Source: Microbacterium stercoris
GTDB lineage: Bacteria; Actinomycetota; Actinomycetes; Actinomycetales; Microbacteriaceae
Direction of reading: 5' to 3'
Assembly (NCBI RefSeq): GCF_017592545.1
Contig: NZ_JAGFOA010000004.1
Location: 186,001 to 250,000 of the forward strand
Length of the DNA stretch: 64,000 nucleotides
Made by a program: the position numbers and the translations under genes. Position 1 is the stretch's first letter; each line of letters starts with the position of its first letter. The notes beneath the pieces are model-generated. The model was not told the origin of the DNA, made no database searches, and saw only the letters and a list, made by a program, of their open reading frames with translations. Shown here piece by piece: positions 45,789-58,565 of the stretch.

Positions 45789-47164
45789 GCGACGACATCA
45801 TCGAGAGCACGCCCGAGGAGCGCCGGCGGGCCGACAGGGTCTACGAGACGCTGCTGAGCCGCGCGGGGGAGCGCTGGGTGCAGCCGCGCATGGAGCGCAC
45901 GGCGCGCGTGCTCGAGCTTCTCGACGACCCGCAGCGCACGTACCGCGTGATCCACGTCACCGGCACCAACGGCAAGACGTCGACGAGTCGCATCATCGAG
46001 AGCCTCGTGCGCGCCCACGGGCTGCGCACCGGACTGTTCACGAGCCCTCACCTCGAGCGCTGGACCGAGCGGATCCGCATCGATGGCGAGCCGATCGCCG
46101 ATGCGGCGGCCGCCGCCGCGTGGGACGAGATCGAGCCCTTCGTCGCCATCGTCGACGCCGAGCTCGAGGCGAAGGGCGAGGAGCCGCTGACGTTCTTCGA
46201 ACTGCTCACGGTGCTCGCGTTCGTCGCCTTCGCCGATGCCCCCATCGACGTCCTGGTGCTGGAGGTCGGCATGGGCGGCGCGTGGGATTCGACCAACACC
46301 GCCGACGGCGATGTCGCGGTCTTCACGCCGATCGATCTGGATCATGCGGATCGCCTCGGCGAGACCATCACGGAGATCGCGACCGTGAAGTCGGGCATCA
46401 TCAAGGACGGCGCGCGCGTCGTGTCGGCCCGGCAGTCGCCCGAGGCCGAGGCCGTGCTGCGCGCGGTCGCGGCGGAGAAGGGGGCGGAGATCGCCTTCGA
46501 GGGCGAGGGCTTCGCGCTCGTCGAGGACAAGCTCGCGGTGGGCGGCCAGCTCATCACCGTGAAGGGCCTCGCGGGGGAGTACCCCGAGGAGTACCTGCCG
46601 CTCTACGGGCGTCATCAGGGCGCGAACGCCGCTCTCGCCATCGCTGCCGTCGAGTCGCTCATCGGAGACGCCGCTCAGGCGGTGCCCGGGGAGATCCTGA
46701 CCGAGGGTCTCGCAGAGGCGACATCGCCCGGGCGCCTGCAGCTGCTCGGCATCGAGCCGACCGTGCTCGTCGACGCCGCGCACAACCCGCACGGCGCGGC
46801 GGCCCTGGCCGCGGCCCTGAAGGAGTCGTTCGACTTCGACGAGTGGGGTCTTGTGCTGGGCGTGCTCGGCGACAAGGACGCCATCGGCATCCTGCGCGAG
46901 CTCGGCCCGATCGCGGCGCACGTGTTCGCCACCGCCCCCGATTCGGATCGCGCGACCGATCCGGATGCGCTCGCCGACCTCGTCGAGAGCGCCGGCCTGC
47001 GGGTCACGGTGCACCCGGCGCTCGCGGACGCCGCCGACGCGGCACGCGAATGGGCGGCCGGGTCGCCGCGGCGAGCGGTCGCCATCACCGGATCCGTGGT
47101 GCTCGCGGGCGAGGCGATCTCGCTCGCGGACGACGAGGACTGGAAGGCCGGGTGGCGCGCATGA
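45785..47164 (+). CDS. folC: Folylpolyglutamate synthase / dihydrofolate synthase
   Basis: A 459-residue Mur-ligase-fold enzyme that adds glutamate to (dihydro)folates. The ATP-binding P-loop is [14 protein letters not shown] (near residue 58). [16 protein letters not shown] and [14 protein letters not shown] are FolC hallmarks, as is [13 protein letters not shown] in the C-terminal domain. The GTG start at 45785 overlaps the ileS stop. The next gene overlaps its stop in turn. Confidence 0.95.
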   Translation: MSDDIIESTPEERRRADRVYETLLSRAGERWVQPRMERTARVLELLDDPQRTYRVIHVTGTNGKTSTSRIIESLVRAHGLRTGLFTSPHLERWTERIRIDGEPIADAAAAAAWDEIEPFVAIVDAELEAKGEEPLTFFELLTVLAFVAFADAPIDVLVLEVGMGGAWDSTNTADGDVAVFTPIDLDHADRLGETITEIATVKSGIIKDGARVVSARQSPEAEAVLRAVAAEKGAEIAFEGEGFALVEDKLAVGGQLITVKGLAGEYPEEYLPLYGRHQGANAALAIAAVESLIGDAAQAVPGEILTEGLAEATSPGRLQLLGIEPTVLVDAAHNPHGAAALAAALKESFDFDEWGLVLGVLGDKDAIGILRELGPIAAHVFATAPDSDRATDPDALADLVESAGLRVTVHPALADAADAAREWAAGSPRRAVAITGSVVLAGEAISLADDEDWKAGWRA

Positions 47165-47571
47165 CCGACGCTCCCGCGCCCCGCGCCCCGCGCTACCGCT
47201 CGCTGCCGGAGAAGCTCGGCCAGGTCGTGCTCGGCTTCGAGGCGATCGTCGTCTTTCTCGCCGGTCTCGTCATCTACGGCCTCGGCGCGCTGCCCGAGCC
47301 CGTGCCCGACTGGTGGGGCATCGTGGCGGGAGCGGTCGTCGGCCTCGCGATGTTCGCATGCGCCGGTCTGCTGAGCCGCCCGTCCGGATTCGCGATCGGC
47401 TGGGTTCTCCAGGTCGTTGTGGCCCTCGGCGCCATCTTCGTCCCGGGGATCCTGGTCGTCACGCTCGTCTTCGGCGGGATGTGGGCGTATGCGACGATCG
47501 GAGGCGGACGCATCGAGCAGCGCCTGACGGCGCAGCGTCTCGCGGACGAACGCGCCGACGACTCGAACTGA
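47161..47571 (+). CDS. DUF4233 membrane protein
   Basis: A 136-residue actinobacterial membrane protein of the DUF4233 type. Four hydrophobic segments are visible (VLGFEAIVVFLAGLVIYGLG, WWGIVAGAVVGLAMFACAGLL, AIGWVLQVVVALGAIFV, GILVVTLVFGGMWAYATIGG), with short charged ends. The ATG overlaps the folC stop by 4 nt, the position where this gene is regularly found in actinobacteria. No function is established for the family. Confidence 0.85.
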   Translation: MTDAPAPRAPRYRSLPEKLGQVVLGFEAIVVFLAGLVIYGLGALPEPVPDWWGIVAGAVVGLAMFACAGLLSRPSGFAIGWVLQVVVALGAIFVPGILVVTLVFGGMWAYATIGGGRIEQRLTAQRLADERADDSN

Positions 47572-47611
47572 TCCGCATCACCTACGAAAACGCATCGAAA
47601 CGAGAGAAGAC

Positions 47612-48025
47612 ATGGCCACCGAAGAGACCCTCGTCCTCGTCAAGCCGGACGGCGTCGCCCGCGGGCTGACCGGCACGATCCTCGCCCGCATCGAGGCGAA
47701 GGGCTACTCGCTCGTCGACATCCGCCTCGTCGAGCCCAGCCGCGACCTGCTCGCCCAGCACTACGCCGAGCACGAGGGCAAGCCGTTCTACGAGCCGCTG
47801 CTGGAGTTCATGATGTCCGGCCCCGTTGTGGCCATCCGCCTCGCCGGCAACCGCGTGATCGAGGGCTTCCGCTCGCTCGCCGGGACCACGGACCCGACCA
47901 CGGCCGCCCCGGGAACCATCCGCGGCGACCTCGGCCGCGACTGGGGTCTCGCCGTGCAGCAGAACCTCGTCCACGGCTCCGACTCGCCCGAGTCGGCTGC
48001 GCGCGAGCTCGCCATCTGGTTCTGA
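47612..48025 (+). CDS. ndk: Nucleoside diphosphate kinase
   Basis: A 137-residue Ndk that equilibrates nucleoside di- and triphosphates. The N-terminus ETLVLVKPDGVARGL is canonical, and the phosphorylated His lies in NLVHGSDSPESA near residue 117. The length is usual. GAGAGAAG precedes the ATG at 47612. It follows the ileS-folC-DUF4233 operon after 40 nt and ends at a strong palindromic terminator. Confidence 0.97.
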   Translation: MATEETLVLVKPDGVARGLTGTILARIEAKGYSLVDIRLVEPSRDLLAQHYAEHEGKPFYEPLLEFMMSGPVVAIRLAGNRVIEGFRSLAGTTDPTTAAPGTIRGDLGRDWGLAVQQNLVHGSDSPESAARELAIWF

Positions 48026-48050
48026 CGCGACCGTCGCCTGCAACGCGAAC

Positions 48051-48074
48051 GGCCCGGATCCGCGGATCCGGGCC
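48051..48074. terminator. Palindromic terminator between ndk and VKOR gene
   Basis: A 24-nt perfect palindrome (GGCCCGGATCCG with its complement) flanked by AAC on the left and TTTCG on the right, 25 nt after the ndk stop. It lies between convergent genes (VKOR stop at 48087) and could act in both directions. Confidence 0.8.
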
Positions 48075-48086
48075 TTTCGCGTGCCG

Positions 48087-48674
48087 TCAGAACAGGTTCT
48101 CGAGCACGTCCAGTCGCAGCTGCGCGATCACGGCGACCACGGCGTAGCTGACCACCGTCAGCACGGGCAGCCAGCCCATCAGCTTGTCGGCTCCGCGCGA
48201 GATCGGGCCCGTGCCGATGATGCGCAGCACGTGGAGCAGCACGGCGTAGAAGGTGGGGAAGGTGACGGCCCACGTGACCATGCACCACGGGCAGAGCGTG
48301 CCGAGCGAGAAGATGCTCTGTCCGATCAGCCAGCACACGAAGGCGACCGCGAAGGTCATGCCCGCGAGGAACAGGATCCAGAACCACTTCGCGAAGCGCG
48401 CTCCCGCCAGGATCGCCGCGCCCACGACGACGGGAGCGACCCAGCCGGCGAGACCCAGGATCGGGTTCGGGAATCCGAACACCGAGCCCTGCCAGGAGCC
48501 GAGATTCGCGCTGCACTGCACCAGCACGCTGAAGTCGCAGCCGGCCGCCGCACCCGGGTCGGCGAGCTGCACCATCTTCTCGACGGTGAGCTCGAAGGCC
48601 GCCCACCAGCCGATGACTCCGGCGATCATGAGCCAGACGGCGAGGACGACGGGGCGGGAGCGCTTCTCGGTCAC
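48087..48674 (-). CDS. Vitamin K epoxide reductase-family membrane protein
   Basis: A 195-residue VKOR homologue that re-oxidises DsbA-like proteins through menaquinone in actinobacteria. Five hydrophobic helices are visible. The active-site CxxC is in LCPWCMVTWAV and the loop cysteines are in AAGCDFSVLVQCSANLG, with the conserved Ser/Trp region after it. The GTG at 48674 is chosen because similarity begins at TEKRSRPVVLAVW; an ATG at 48737 would add a non-conserved tail. No DsbA-like partner gene lies next to it. Confidence 0.9.
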   Translation of the reverse strand: MTEKRSRPVVLAVWLMIAGVIGWWAAFELTVEKMVQLADPGAAAGCDFSVLVQCSANLGSWQGSVFGFPNPILGLAGWVAPVVVGAAILAGARFAKWFWILFLAGMTFAVAFVCWLIGQSIFSLGTLCPWCMVTWAVTFPTFYAVLLHVLRIIGTGPISRGADKLMGWLPVLTVVSYAVVAVIAQLRLDVLENLF

Positions 48675-48956
48675 GGGTCCATTCTCGCCCTCTGAGAAGA
48701 CGCTCTGCACAGGCCACGGATCGCGCGGAGAGGACATTGCGTGCGCAGTTGCGCGTTCGCAGTGCGATAATGACCTCTGACGCATATCGCGGCCGCGCCG
48801 CGACAGTGTCGATTGCAGACTTCGGGGCAGAGATGACCCGCGCGACCAGAGCCGTGAGCCGGTCGCAGGCCGATAGAGTTCGCGGCACCGCCGAGGCGGG
48901 CCGCACGAGTTTTCCGGGCGACGCGCGGATGTTCGCCCGCAGGGAGTGCGCCAGCG

Positions 48957-51518
48957 ATGGCTGAACAGAACACTGAACACGACGACAGCACCTTCGACGC
49001 GGCTTCTGACGCGGTGACGGTCGAGCCGCAGACGGCGGATGCCGAGGGCACAGCCGAGGCCGGGCCGAGCGCGGAGCAGAGCGAGGCGCCGGTCGCCGAG
49101 GCCGAGTCTGCCGAGCCGGTCGCGACCGCGGGTCAGTCGGCCGACTCCGAGCAGGCTGGCCCCGCCGGGCAGCCCGCCGCTTCCGTGGAGGCCGCCGAGG
49201 AGACCGCCGTGCCGGTCGACGCCGAGACTGAGGCCGCTCAGAGTGAGACCGGCGAGCCGGATCAGACGACCGCTGAGACGGCCGCGCAGTCGCAGGCCGC
49301 CGAGGCTGAGCCGGAAGCCGAGCCCGAGAAGCCGGCGCTTCCCACGGCCGTGAGCCTGGGGCTGCTGCCCGAGGAGTTCGTGTCGCAGGTCTCGACCGCG
49401 CTGCACTTCTACGCGCCGGATGTCGCGCTGCTCCCGCCGCTGCCCGAGCCGACCCAGAACGCTGAGAGCGGCCGGTCGTCGCGTCGTCGTCGCCGTCGTG
49501 GTGGCGACGAGGGCGAGGGCGACCAGGGCGGCTCGACCGAGATCGTCGAGAGCCAGCCGCGGCGTCCGCGTCAGCGGGTCGTCGAGGTGGTCACCGAGCC
49601 GCAGCGCATCAAGGGCTCCACCCGGCTCGAGGCGAAGAAGCAGCGCCGTCGCGACGGACGAGAGGCCGGCCGGCGCCGCCCCGTCGTCACGGAGGCGGAG
49701 TTCCTCGCGCGTCGTGAGGCCGTCGACCGCCAGATGATCGTCCGCTCGAAGAGCGGTCGTGTGCAGATCGCCGTGCTCGAGGACAACGTCCTGGTCGAGC
49801 ACTACGTCGCGCGCAGCCAGGACGCGTCGCTCATCGGCAACGTCTACCTCGGCCGCGTGCAGAACGTCCTCCCGAGCATGGAGGCGGCGTTCGTCGACAT
49901 CGGCCGCGGACGCAACGCGGTGCTCTACTCGGGCGAGGTGGATTGGGATTCGGTCGAGACCGGCAACCAGCCGCGGCGCATCGAGCTCGCCCTCAAGCCG
50001 GGTGACAAGGTGCTCGTGCAGGTCACGAAGGATCCGGTCGGCCACAAGGGCGCGCGCCTGACGAGCCAGATCTCGTTGCCGGGCCGCTACCTCGTGTACG
50101 TGCCGGGCGGTGCGATGAACGGCATCTCGCGCAAGCTCCCGGACACGGAGCGCTCGCGCCTGAAGAAGATCCTCAAGGAGGTGCTGCCCGAGTCGTCGGG
50201 CGTCATCGTGCGCACGGCCGCCGAGGGCGCCACCGAGGACCAGCTCACCCGCGACGTCAACCGCCTCACCTCGCAGTGGGCGCACATCAGCGCGATGGTC
50301 GAGAAGGGCAACGCCCCGACCCTGCTGCACAGCGAGCCCGACCTGCTGGTCAAGATCGTCCGCGACGTCTTCAACGAGGACTTCACGAAGATGCTGATCC
50401 AGGGATCCGATGCCCAGCAGACGATCACGAGCTACCTCGAGGGTGTCGCCCCCGACCTTCTCGACCGCATCGAGAACTACGAGGACGAGCAGGATCCGTT
50501 CGACCGCTTCCGCATCACCGAGCAGATCGAGAAGGCTCTCGACCGCAAGGTCTGGCTTCCGTCGGGTGGATCCCTCGTCATCGACCGCACGGAGGCGATG
50601 ACGGTCGTCGATGTCAACACCGGCAAGTTCGTGGGATCCGGTGGCAACCTCGAGGAGACGGTCACCAAGAACAACCTCGAGGCTGCCGAGGAGATCGTGC
50701 GCCAGCTGCGCCTGCGCGACATCGGCGGCATCATCGTCGTGGACTTCATCGACATGGTGCTCGAGTCGAATCGCGATCTCGTCCTGCGTCGCCTGGTCGA
50801 GTGCCTCAGCCGTGACCGCACGAAGCACCAGGTCGCCGAGGTGACGTCGCTCGGGCTTGTGCAGATGACCCGCAAGAAGCTCGGCCTCGGCCTGCTCGAG
50901 ACGTTCAGCGAGGCGTGCGAGGTCTGCGCGGGTCGCGGCGTCATCGTGCACCACGACCCCGTGGTCAAGCACCGCGCCACGGCGGCGCCCGCCGAGCGCA
51001 GCGGCTCGCACTCCGGGCGTCGCTCGCGTGGCGGCTCGTCGAACGGGCAGCAGCAGTCGGGCGGCAACGGCCAGCAGCCGAGTGCCGCGGCCGGTGTGGC
51101 CGGCACGCACGTGATCACCGAGGGCGTGAAGTCGGCGCTCGCTCAGATCGCGGCGTCGACCATCCACCCCGCAGACAAGGTCGAGACGCACCCCGACGTG
51201 CTCATCGAGCTGCCCGAGGGGCCGCGCACGCCGTCGCGTCAGGAGGCCGAGGGCAGTCAGGACCGCCCCAAGAAGCCGCGTCGCAAGCGCGCGTCCGATC
51301 GCGGCGACCGCTCGCAGGACCGCCCGTCGTCGTCGCAGTCGCCCTCGCAGCCCCAGGCCGACAAGTCGCCTACGGCGCAGCTGCTGGACTCGGTTCTCAA
51401 TGCGCTCCCCGAGCCGAAGGCCCCCGGTCAGGGCCGCAGCCGCAGCCGTCGCGTCACCACGGCGGCGCTGACCGGCACGGCCGTGTCGGTGACCCCGGCG
51501 CAGCCCGCGGAGGGCTGA
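48957..51518 (+). CDS. rne: Ribonuclease E/G
   Basis: An 853-residue RNase E/G-family endoribonuclease for mRNA decay and rRNA maturation. The N-terminal about 240 residues are acidic, then Arg-rich and low complexity (SRRRRRR). The catalytic core follows: S1 domain with GNVYLGRVQNVLPSMEAAFVDIG, the DNase-like part with VDVNTGKFVG and VVDFIDM (metal-binding Asp), and the zinc-link CEVCAGRG. The C-terminal about 170 residues are disordered and basic. The mid-protein core with both tails disordered is the known actinobacterial arrangement. The start MAEQNTEHDD follows GGGAG. Confidence 0.94.
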   Translation: MAEQNTEHDDSTFDAASDAVTVEPQTADAEGTAEAGPSAEQSEAPVAEAESAEPVATAGQSADSEQAGPAGQPAASVEAAEETAVPVDAETEAAQSETGEPDQTTAETAAQSQAAEAEPEAEPEKPALPTAVSLGLLPEEFVSQVSTALHFYAPDVALLPPLPEPTQNAESGRSSRRRRRRGGDEGEGDQGGSTEIVESQPRRPRQRVVEVVTEPQRIKGSTRLEAKKQRRRDGREAGRRRPVVTEAEFLARREAVDRQMIVRSKSGRVQIAVLEDNVLVEHYVARSQDASLIGNVYLGRVQNVLPSMEAAFVDIGRGRNAVLYSGEVDWDSVETGNQPRRIELALKPGDKVLVQVTKDPVGHKGARLTSQISLPGRYLVYVPGGAMNGISRKLPDTERSRLKKILKEVLPESSGVIVRTAAEGATEDQLTRDVNRLTSQWAHISAMVEKGNAPTLLHSEPDLLVKIVRDVFNEDFTKMLIQGSDAQQTITSYLEGVAPDLLDRIENYEDEQDPFDRFRITEQIEKALDRKVWLPSGGSLVIDRTEAMTVVDVNTGKFVGSGGNLEETVTKNNLEAAEEIVRQLRLRDIGGIIVVDFIDMVLESNRDLVLRRLVECLSRDRTKHQVAEVTSLGLVQMTRKKLGLGLLETFSEACEVCAGRGVIVHHDPVVKHRATAAPAERSGSHSGRRSRGGSSNGQQQSGGNGQQPSAAAGVAGTHVITEGVKSALAQIAASTIHPADKVETHPDVLIELPEGPRTPSRQEAEGSQDRPKKPRRKRASDRGDRSQDRPSSSQSPSQPQADKSPTAQLLDSVLNALPEPKAPGQGRSRSRRVTTAALTGTAVSVTPAQPAEG

Positions 51519-51532
51519 TCCCGGTCGCACAC

Positions 51533-51567
51533 GCTGACGCCCTCCGGCATCGCCGGAGGGCGTCAGC
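51533..51567. terminator. Bidirectional terminator between rne and DUF4031 gene
   Basis: A perfect 16-bp stem (51533-51548 with 51552-51567) and 3-nt loop lie 15 nt after the rne stop. It overlaps the last codon and stop of the convergent DUF4031 gene (51563), so both transcripts can end here. Confidence 0.82.
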
Positions 51568-51835
51568 CGTTGCGCCGCTCCCGTGCGGTGACTCGCAGTC
51601 CCGAGGCGATCAGCGCGCGGACGAGGGCCTTGCCGGATACGGGGAGGGCGCCTGCGGCCACGAGGCGCGGGATCATGTCCTCGGGGACGTCGTAGTGGTC
51701 GCGGTCGAAGGCTCGCGGCGGCACGCCCTGAGCCGCCGCGAACGCGTGCAGCTCTGCCAGTTCGGAGTCGCTCACGAGATGAGCCCACAGTCGGCCGTGG
51801 TTGGGCCAGATGGGGTCGTCGACCAGGATCGCCAT
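51563..51835 (-). CDS. DUF4031 protein
   Basis: A 90-residue protein of the DUF4031 type: [34 protein letters not shown] and [21 protein letters not shown] are its typical blocks. The biochemical role is unknown. TACGAT (51842-51847, reverse strand) lies 6 nt before the ATG, the leaderless pattern, and there is no Shine-Dalgarno sequence. The frame remains open further upstream but without similarity, so the short form is preferred. It lies between rne and the rplU leader. Confidence 0.82.
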   Translation of the reverse strand: MAILVDDPIWPNHGRLWAHLVSDSELAELHAFAAAQGVPPRAFDRDHYDVPEDMIPRLVAAGALPVSGKALVRALIASGLRVTARERRNG

Positions 51836-51905
51836 CGCTCGATCGTATCCGCGACACACCCTGTGACGTTGCCCGGCGCTTTTGCCGGTTTCCGGTTCGA
51901 TCCGG

Positions 51906-51911
51906 TAGAGT
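51906..51911 (+). promoter_or_regulatory. -10 element of rplU-rpmA
   Basis: TAGAGT with a possible -35 TTGCCG at 51882-51887 (18-bp spacing). It predicts a long 5' leader of roughly 140 nt before rplU. Confidence 0.5.
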
Positions 51912-51917
51912 ATTCCT

Positions 51918-52059
51918 TTGGTGCGCCCCCTGTGTTGCGCGTCCCCGACGACGTCGCCGCAAAAGCCTTGCAGGCGCCCCTCGCGGCCAGCGAGAGCAAG
52001 CGAAGTCTTCAGTGAGATCCCGGAGCCGGATGAGGCTCCCCAATGAAACAAGGTGTGAA
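51918..52059 (+). promoter_or_regulatory. Long leader of rplU with a stem-loop
   Basis: About 140 nt lie between the predicted transcription start and the rplU GTG. GGAGCC (52022-52027) pairs with GGCTCC (52034-52039) around GGATGA. Ribosomal-protein leaders often bind their own product; whether this one binds L21 or another factor is unknown. I do not match it to a named motif. Confidence 0.4.
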
Positions 52060-52368
52060 GTGGTTTACGCAGTTGTGCGCGCCGGCGGCCGTCAGGAGAA
52101 GGTCGAGGTCGGCACCATCGTTCAGCTCGACCGTCAGCAGGCCGCTGCGGGCGAGACGATCGAGCTCGCCGCCGTCCTTCTCGTCGACGGCGACAACGTG
52201 ACGACGGACGCTGAGAAGCTCGCGAAGGTCAAGGTCACGGCCGAGGTCGTGGGCAACCTCCGCGGTCCCAAGATCGTCATCCAGAAGTTCAAGAACAAGA
52301 CCGGCTACAAGAAGCGCCAGGGCCACCGCCAGGACCTCACGCGCGTCAAGATCACCGGCATCAAGTAA
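52060..52368 (+). CDS. rplU: 50S ribosomal protein L21
   Basis: A 102-residue ribosomal protein L21. The start [19 protein letters not shown] is canonical and the C-terminus carries [26 protein letters not shown]. The GTG at 52060 is chosen because homology begins there and AAGGTG precedes it; the upstream open frame is leader. rpmA follows after 24 nt, the standard pair. Confidence 0.97.
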   Translation: MVYAVVRAGGRQEKVEVGTIVQLDRQQAAAGETIELAAVLLVDGDNVTTDAEKLAKVKVTAEVVGNLRGPKIVIQKFKNKTGYKKRQGHRQDLTRVKITGIK

Positions 52369-52392
52369 GTCCCGATTCGGAGGATCTGAGAG

Positions 52393-55074
<2,682 letters not shown>

Positions 55075-55078
<4 letters not shown>

Positions 55079-56361
55079 GCATCGTCGAGTCCCCGGTCTC
55101 CGCCGACACTGCCGCCGACACCCCGCAGGATCGGCTGCGCCTGGCCAAGGAGGCCGCTCGCGCCGCTGCCCGCCTCACCAGTGGCAAGAAGGCCGCGGCT
55201 CTCGACGCGATCGCCGACGCTCTCCTCGCGAACTCGGCCCGGATCATCGCGGCCAATGCCGAGGATCTCGCCCGTGGCGAGCGCAATGAGATCGGCGCCG
55301 GCCTGCTCGACCGGCTGCGCCTCGACGAGAAGCGCGTGGCGGGTCTCGCCGATGCGCTCCGCGACATCGCGAAGCTGCCCGATCCCGTCGGCGAGGTCAT
55401 CCGCGGCCACCGGATGCCCAACGGCGTGAACCTCGAGCAGGTGCGCGTGCCGTTCGGGGTCGTGGGCGCGATCTACGAGGCCCGCCCGAACGTGACCGTC
55501 GACATCGCCGCCCTCGCGCTGCGCTCCGGCAATGCGGTCGTGCTCCGCGGCGGCAGCGCTGCCCTCTCGTCGAACACCGTGCTCGTGCGGGTGATGCGCG
55601 ACGCGCTGGAGGCTCGGGGCATCACGCCCGAGATCATCCAGTCGGTCGACGCGTTCGGTCGCGATGGCGCGAAGGCGCTGATGCACGGGCGCGGCTTCAT
55701 CGACGTGCTCGTGCCCCGCGGCAGCGCCGGCCTCATCGAGACCGTCGTCACCGAATCGACCGTGCCCGTCATCGAGACCGGCGCGGGCAACGTGCACATC
55801 GTGCTCGACGAGAGCGCTCGGGACGACTGGGCTCGCGAGATCGTGGTCAACGCCAAGGTGCAGCGTCCCAGCGTCTGCAATGCCGCCGAGACCGTGCTCG
55901 TGCTGCGCGGCGCCGCAGAGCGGCTGGTCGGTCCGGTGTCGGCCGCGCTGCAGGCCGAGGGCGTGACCATCCATGGCGATGAAACCGTGCAGCAACTCGC
56001 GAGCGGCATCGTGCCCGCCACCGAAGACGACTGGGCCACCGAGTACCTGAGCCTGGACATCGCCTTCAAGGTCGTCGACACCCTCGACGACGCGATCGCG
56101 CACATCCGCCGCTACTCGACCGGTCACACCGAGTCGATCATCACGAACGACCTGGCCAACGCCGAGCACTTCCTCGCGGAGGTCGACTCGGCTGTGGTGC
56201 TCGTGAACGCGTCGACCCGCTTCACAGACGGCGGCGAGTTCGGGTTCGGCGCAGAGGTCGGCATCTCGACCCAGAAGCTGCACGCGCGCGGCCCCATGGG
56301 ACTTCCGGAGCTGACGAGCACGAAGTGGCTCGGTCGTGGCGCCGGGCAGGTCCGGATCTGA
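55075..56361 (+). CDS. proA: Gamma-glutamyl phosphate reductase
   Basis: A 428-residue NADPH-dependent aldehyde dehydrogenase-fold enzyme producing glutamate-5-semialdehyde. The catalytic Cys lies in QRPSVCNAAET (near residue 268). Family stretches are VRVPFGVVGAIYEARPNVTVD, DVLVPRGSAGLI and FGFGAEVGISTQKLHARGPMGL. The ATG overlaps the proB stop by 4 nt. It acts directly on the ProB product, and the short ProB still has its partner. Confidence 0.96.
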
Positions 56362-56419
56362 ACGATAAGCTTGATCAGCACGTCACATATGTCCGTGCCA
56401 CAGACTGAACGGAGCACGA

Positions 56420-56647
56420 ATGCACCTCGCCGCAGCGATCATCGCCGCCGCCGCTGAGACCGAACACGAGGGCAACCCCATGCTCGCCACACTGCCGGCG
56501 TTCTTCATCGCCGCGGTCGTGTTCACCCTCCTGGCCCTCGTGACCGCGTCGTACCGCAATGTGTCGAACCGTCACGTCGAGCACGCCGAGGCGCACGCTC
56601 ACGGCGAGCACGGACACCACGACCACGAGACGGGACACGGCCACTAA
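56420..56647 (+). CDS. Small one-helix membrane protein with His-rich tail
   Basis: A 75-residue protein with one hydrophobic helix ([22 protein letters not shown], residues about 22-43) and a C-terminal tail of about 25 residues rich in His, Glu and Gly ([17 protein letters not shown]). A metal-binding role, for zinc or nickel, is a natural guess. CGGAG precedes the ATG. It lies between proA and nadD, 12 nt before nadD. No function is known. Confidence 0.75.
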   Translation: MHLAAAIIAAAAETEHEGNPMLATLPAFFIAAVVFTLLALVTASYRNVSNRHVEHAEAHAHGEHGHHDHETGHGH

Positions 56648-56658
56648 GGTCGTCGCGC

Positions 56659-57258
56659 GTGACGCAGCAGGCGAGGCCGCCGAGGATCGGCGTGATGGGT
56701 GGGACGTTCGATCCCATTCATCATGGTCACCTGGTGGCAGCCAGCGAGGTCGCGCAGTCCTTCGACCTCGATGAGGTCGTCTTCGTGCCCACTGGTCAGC
56801 CGTGGCAGAAGCAAGAGGTCTCGCCCGCCGAGAAGCGGTACGAGATGACGGTCATCGCGACCGCGTCGAACCCCCGCTTCACCGTGAGTCGGGTGGACGT
56901 GGACCGCGATGGGCTCACCTACACCGTCGACACCCTTCGCGACCTCAAGGCCGAGCGACCCGACGCCGAACTGTTCTTCATCTCGGGTGCGGACGCCGTG
57001 GCGCAGATTCTCAGCTGGAGAGACCACGATGAACTGTGGGGTCTCGCCCACTTCGTCGCCGTCTCCCGCCCAGGCCACGTGCTCGACGTGCAGGGCCTGC
57101 CGAGCGGTGATGTGAGTCAGCTCGAGATCCCCGCACTGGCCATCTCATCCACGGATTGCCGAGAGCGCGTCAGCCGTGGACTTCCCGTCTGGTACCTCGT
57201 ACCGGATGGAGTCGTGCAGTACATCGCGAAGCATCACCTGTATCGGAGCAACGCATGA
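56659..57258 (+). CDS. nadD: Nicotinate-nucleotide adenylyltransferase
   Basis: A 199-residue NadD that adenylates nicotinate mononucleotide in NAD synthesis. The nucleotidyltransferase motif is [15 protein letters not shown] with the HxGH equivalent, and the C-terminal [10 protein letters not shown] matches ISSTxxR. The GTG at 56659 has weak support; an ATG at 56695 would begin inside the GGTFDP strand and is too short. The next gene overlaps its stop by 4 nt. Confidence 0.95.
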   Translation: MTQQARPPRIGVMGGTFDPIHHGHLVAASEVAQSFDLDEVVFVPTGQPWQKQEVSPAEKRYEMTVIATASNPRFTVSRVDVDRDGLTYTVDTLRDLKAERPDAELFFISGADAVAQILSWRDHDELWGLAHFVAVSRPGHVLDVQGLPSGDVSQLEIPALAISSTDCRERVSRGLPVWYLVPDGVVQYIAKHHLYRSNA

Positions 57259-58565
57259 GCACACCGGACGAGACGTCGCGGCCGCTGACGCGTCGGCAGC
57301 TGCGCGAGCTGAAGCTGACCGGGCAGACGCCGGTGATCACAGCCGACGACCTTCGGGCCGCCGAGGCCGCCCGCGGTGAGGGCGAGGCGATCGCCACCGC
57401 CGACGCGCGTGCCGCGGAGGAGGCCCGCCTCGCTGAGGAGGCCCGCGCAGCGGAACAAGCGCACGCGGCCGAAGAGGCCCGCCTGGCCGATGAGACCCGC
57501 GCGGCCGAGGAAGCCGCCGCTCTGACCGCGGCTGCCCAGGAGACGTCGGCCCCGCTGCCGTTCGCGCCCGCCGACGGGGGGCCGCGGCTCACGCGCCGCG
57601 AGATCCGCGAGATCGAGCGCCTGCGCACCAATCAGGTGGCCGTCGTCACGCCTGAGCAGGCCGAGGAGGCCGCCGTTGCCGCTGAGCGCGGCGAGGTGGA
57701 TGGTGACATCGACACGAACCCCCACCTCGCGGCGATCCAGACGAAGGTCGTCGGTGAGAGCGAGACCTCGGTCCTCTACGAAGTCGTCGAGGTGCCGTTC
57801 TTCGAGGAGACCCCCGAGGCCGAGCCCGCGACACCGTCGGCCGAGCTCGTCTTCGAAGATCACGATGTCGACCCGGTCGCCGAGGCCGCAGCCGACGCGG
57901 ATGCCGCGGAGGCTCAGGCGACCGATCACGACGCCGAGCATCCGCGTCCGGAGGAGCAGTTCGCCGATGCGGCCGTGGAGACGCTCTTCGTCGCCGAGGA
58001 TGCGCCGATCGAGGCCGCCATCTCCGAGGTCGCCACTCCGTCCGAGGCGCCCGACGAGCGTCACGTGGTGGCCCCCGGATTCGGCGCCGCGGTGCTCGAC
58101 ACGCCCGCCTCCTCCGACGCCCCGTCGTCGTTCGAGGAGATCCTGTCGCAGGCCGCCGCCGACTCGAGCGGCTCTGCCGCGGCATCCAGCGCGCTGATCC
58201 TGGCCACGGATCCGGGCTCGATCCCGCTCTCCGCGCCGATCGACGCGACCGGGGAGATCCTGATCACCCGCACCCACCAGCTTCCCGACGGATACGGATC
58301 GACGGGCCACGCGGCCGGATCCACCGACGGCAAGGATGTGGACGTTGTGCTGATCGACGGGGAGATCCCTCTCGCGTCGTCGCCGACTCCGATCGCCGCG
58401 ACGAACGCGGTGAGCACTTCGAAGAGCCCCGCGGAGGTGATCCGCCCGCCGGCTCCGGAGAAGTCTCACCGCCTGACCCTCATCCTCGGCATCACGGCGG
58501 GCGTGCTGGGCATCGCACTCATCGGCGTGGTGGTCGCCGCCTTTACAACAGGAGTTCTGGGCTGA
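57255..58565 (+). CDS. Acidic coiled-coil protein with C-terminal membrane helix, unknown function
   Basis: A 436-residue protein. The N-terminus has [20 protein letters not shown], and a related segment recurs near residue 112 ([22 protein letters not shown]). Between them lies a long Ala/Glu coiled coil (residues about 35-95). The middle is acidic and disordered. One C-terminal helix ([24 protein letters not shown]) places the bulk in the cytoplasm if the positive-inside rule holds. It lies between nadD and rsfS with 4-nt and 1-nt overlaps, the position of poorly characterised actinobacterial proteins. No function can be assigned. Confidence 0.8.
   Translation: MSTPDETSRPLTRRQLRELKLTGQTPVITADDLRAAEAARGEGEAIATADARAAEEARLAEEARAAEQAHAAEEARLADETRAAEEAAALTAAAQETSAPLPFAPADGGPRLTRREIREIERLRTNQVAVVTPEQAEEAAVAAERGEVDGDIDTNPHLAAIQTKVVGESETSVLYEVVEVPFFEETPEAEPATPSAELVFEDHDVDPVAEAAADADAAEAQATDHDAEHPRPEEQFADAAVETLFVAEDAPIEAAISEVATPSEAPDERHVVAPGFGAAVLDTPASSDAPSSFEEILSQAAADSSGSAAASSALILATDPGSIPLSAPIDATGEILITRTHQLPDGYGSTGHAAGSTDGKDVDVVLIDGEIPLASSPTPIAATNAVSTSKSPAEVIRPPAPEKSHRLTLILGITAGVLGIALIGVVVAAFTTGVLG

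Noticed and set aside
48675..52043. Long open frame antisense to rne, in the same frame as the VKOR gene
   Set aside because: Only the 3' part (48087-48674) is protein-like; the rest mirrors rne and shows no motif.
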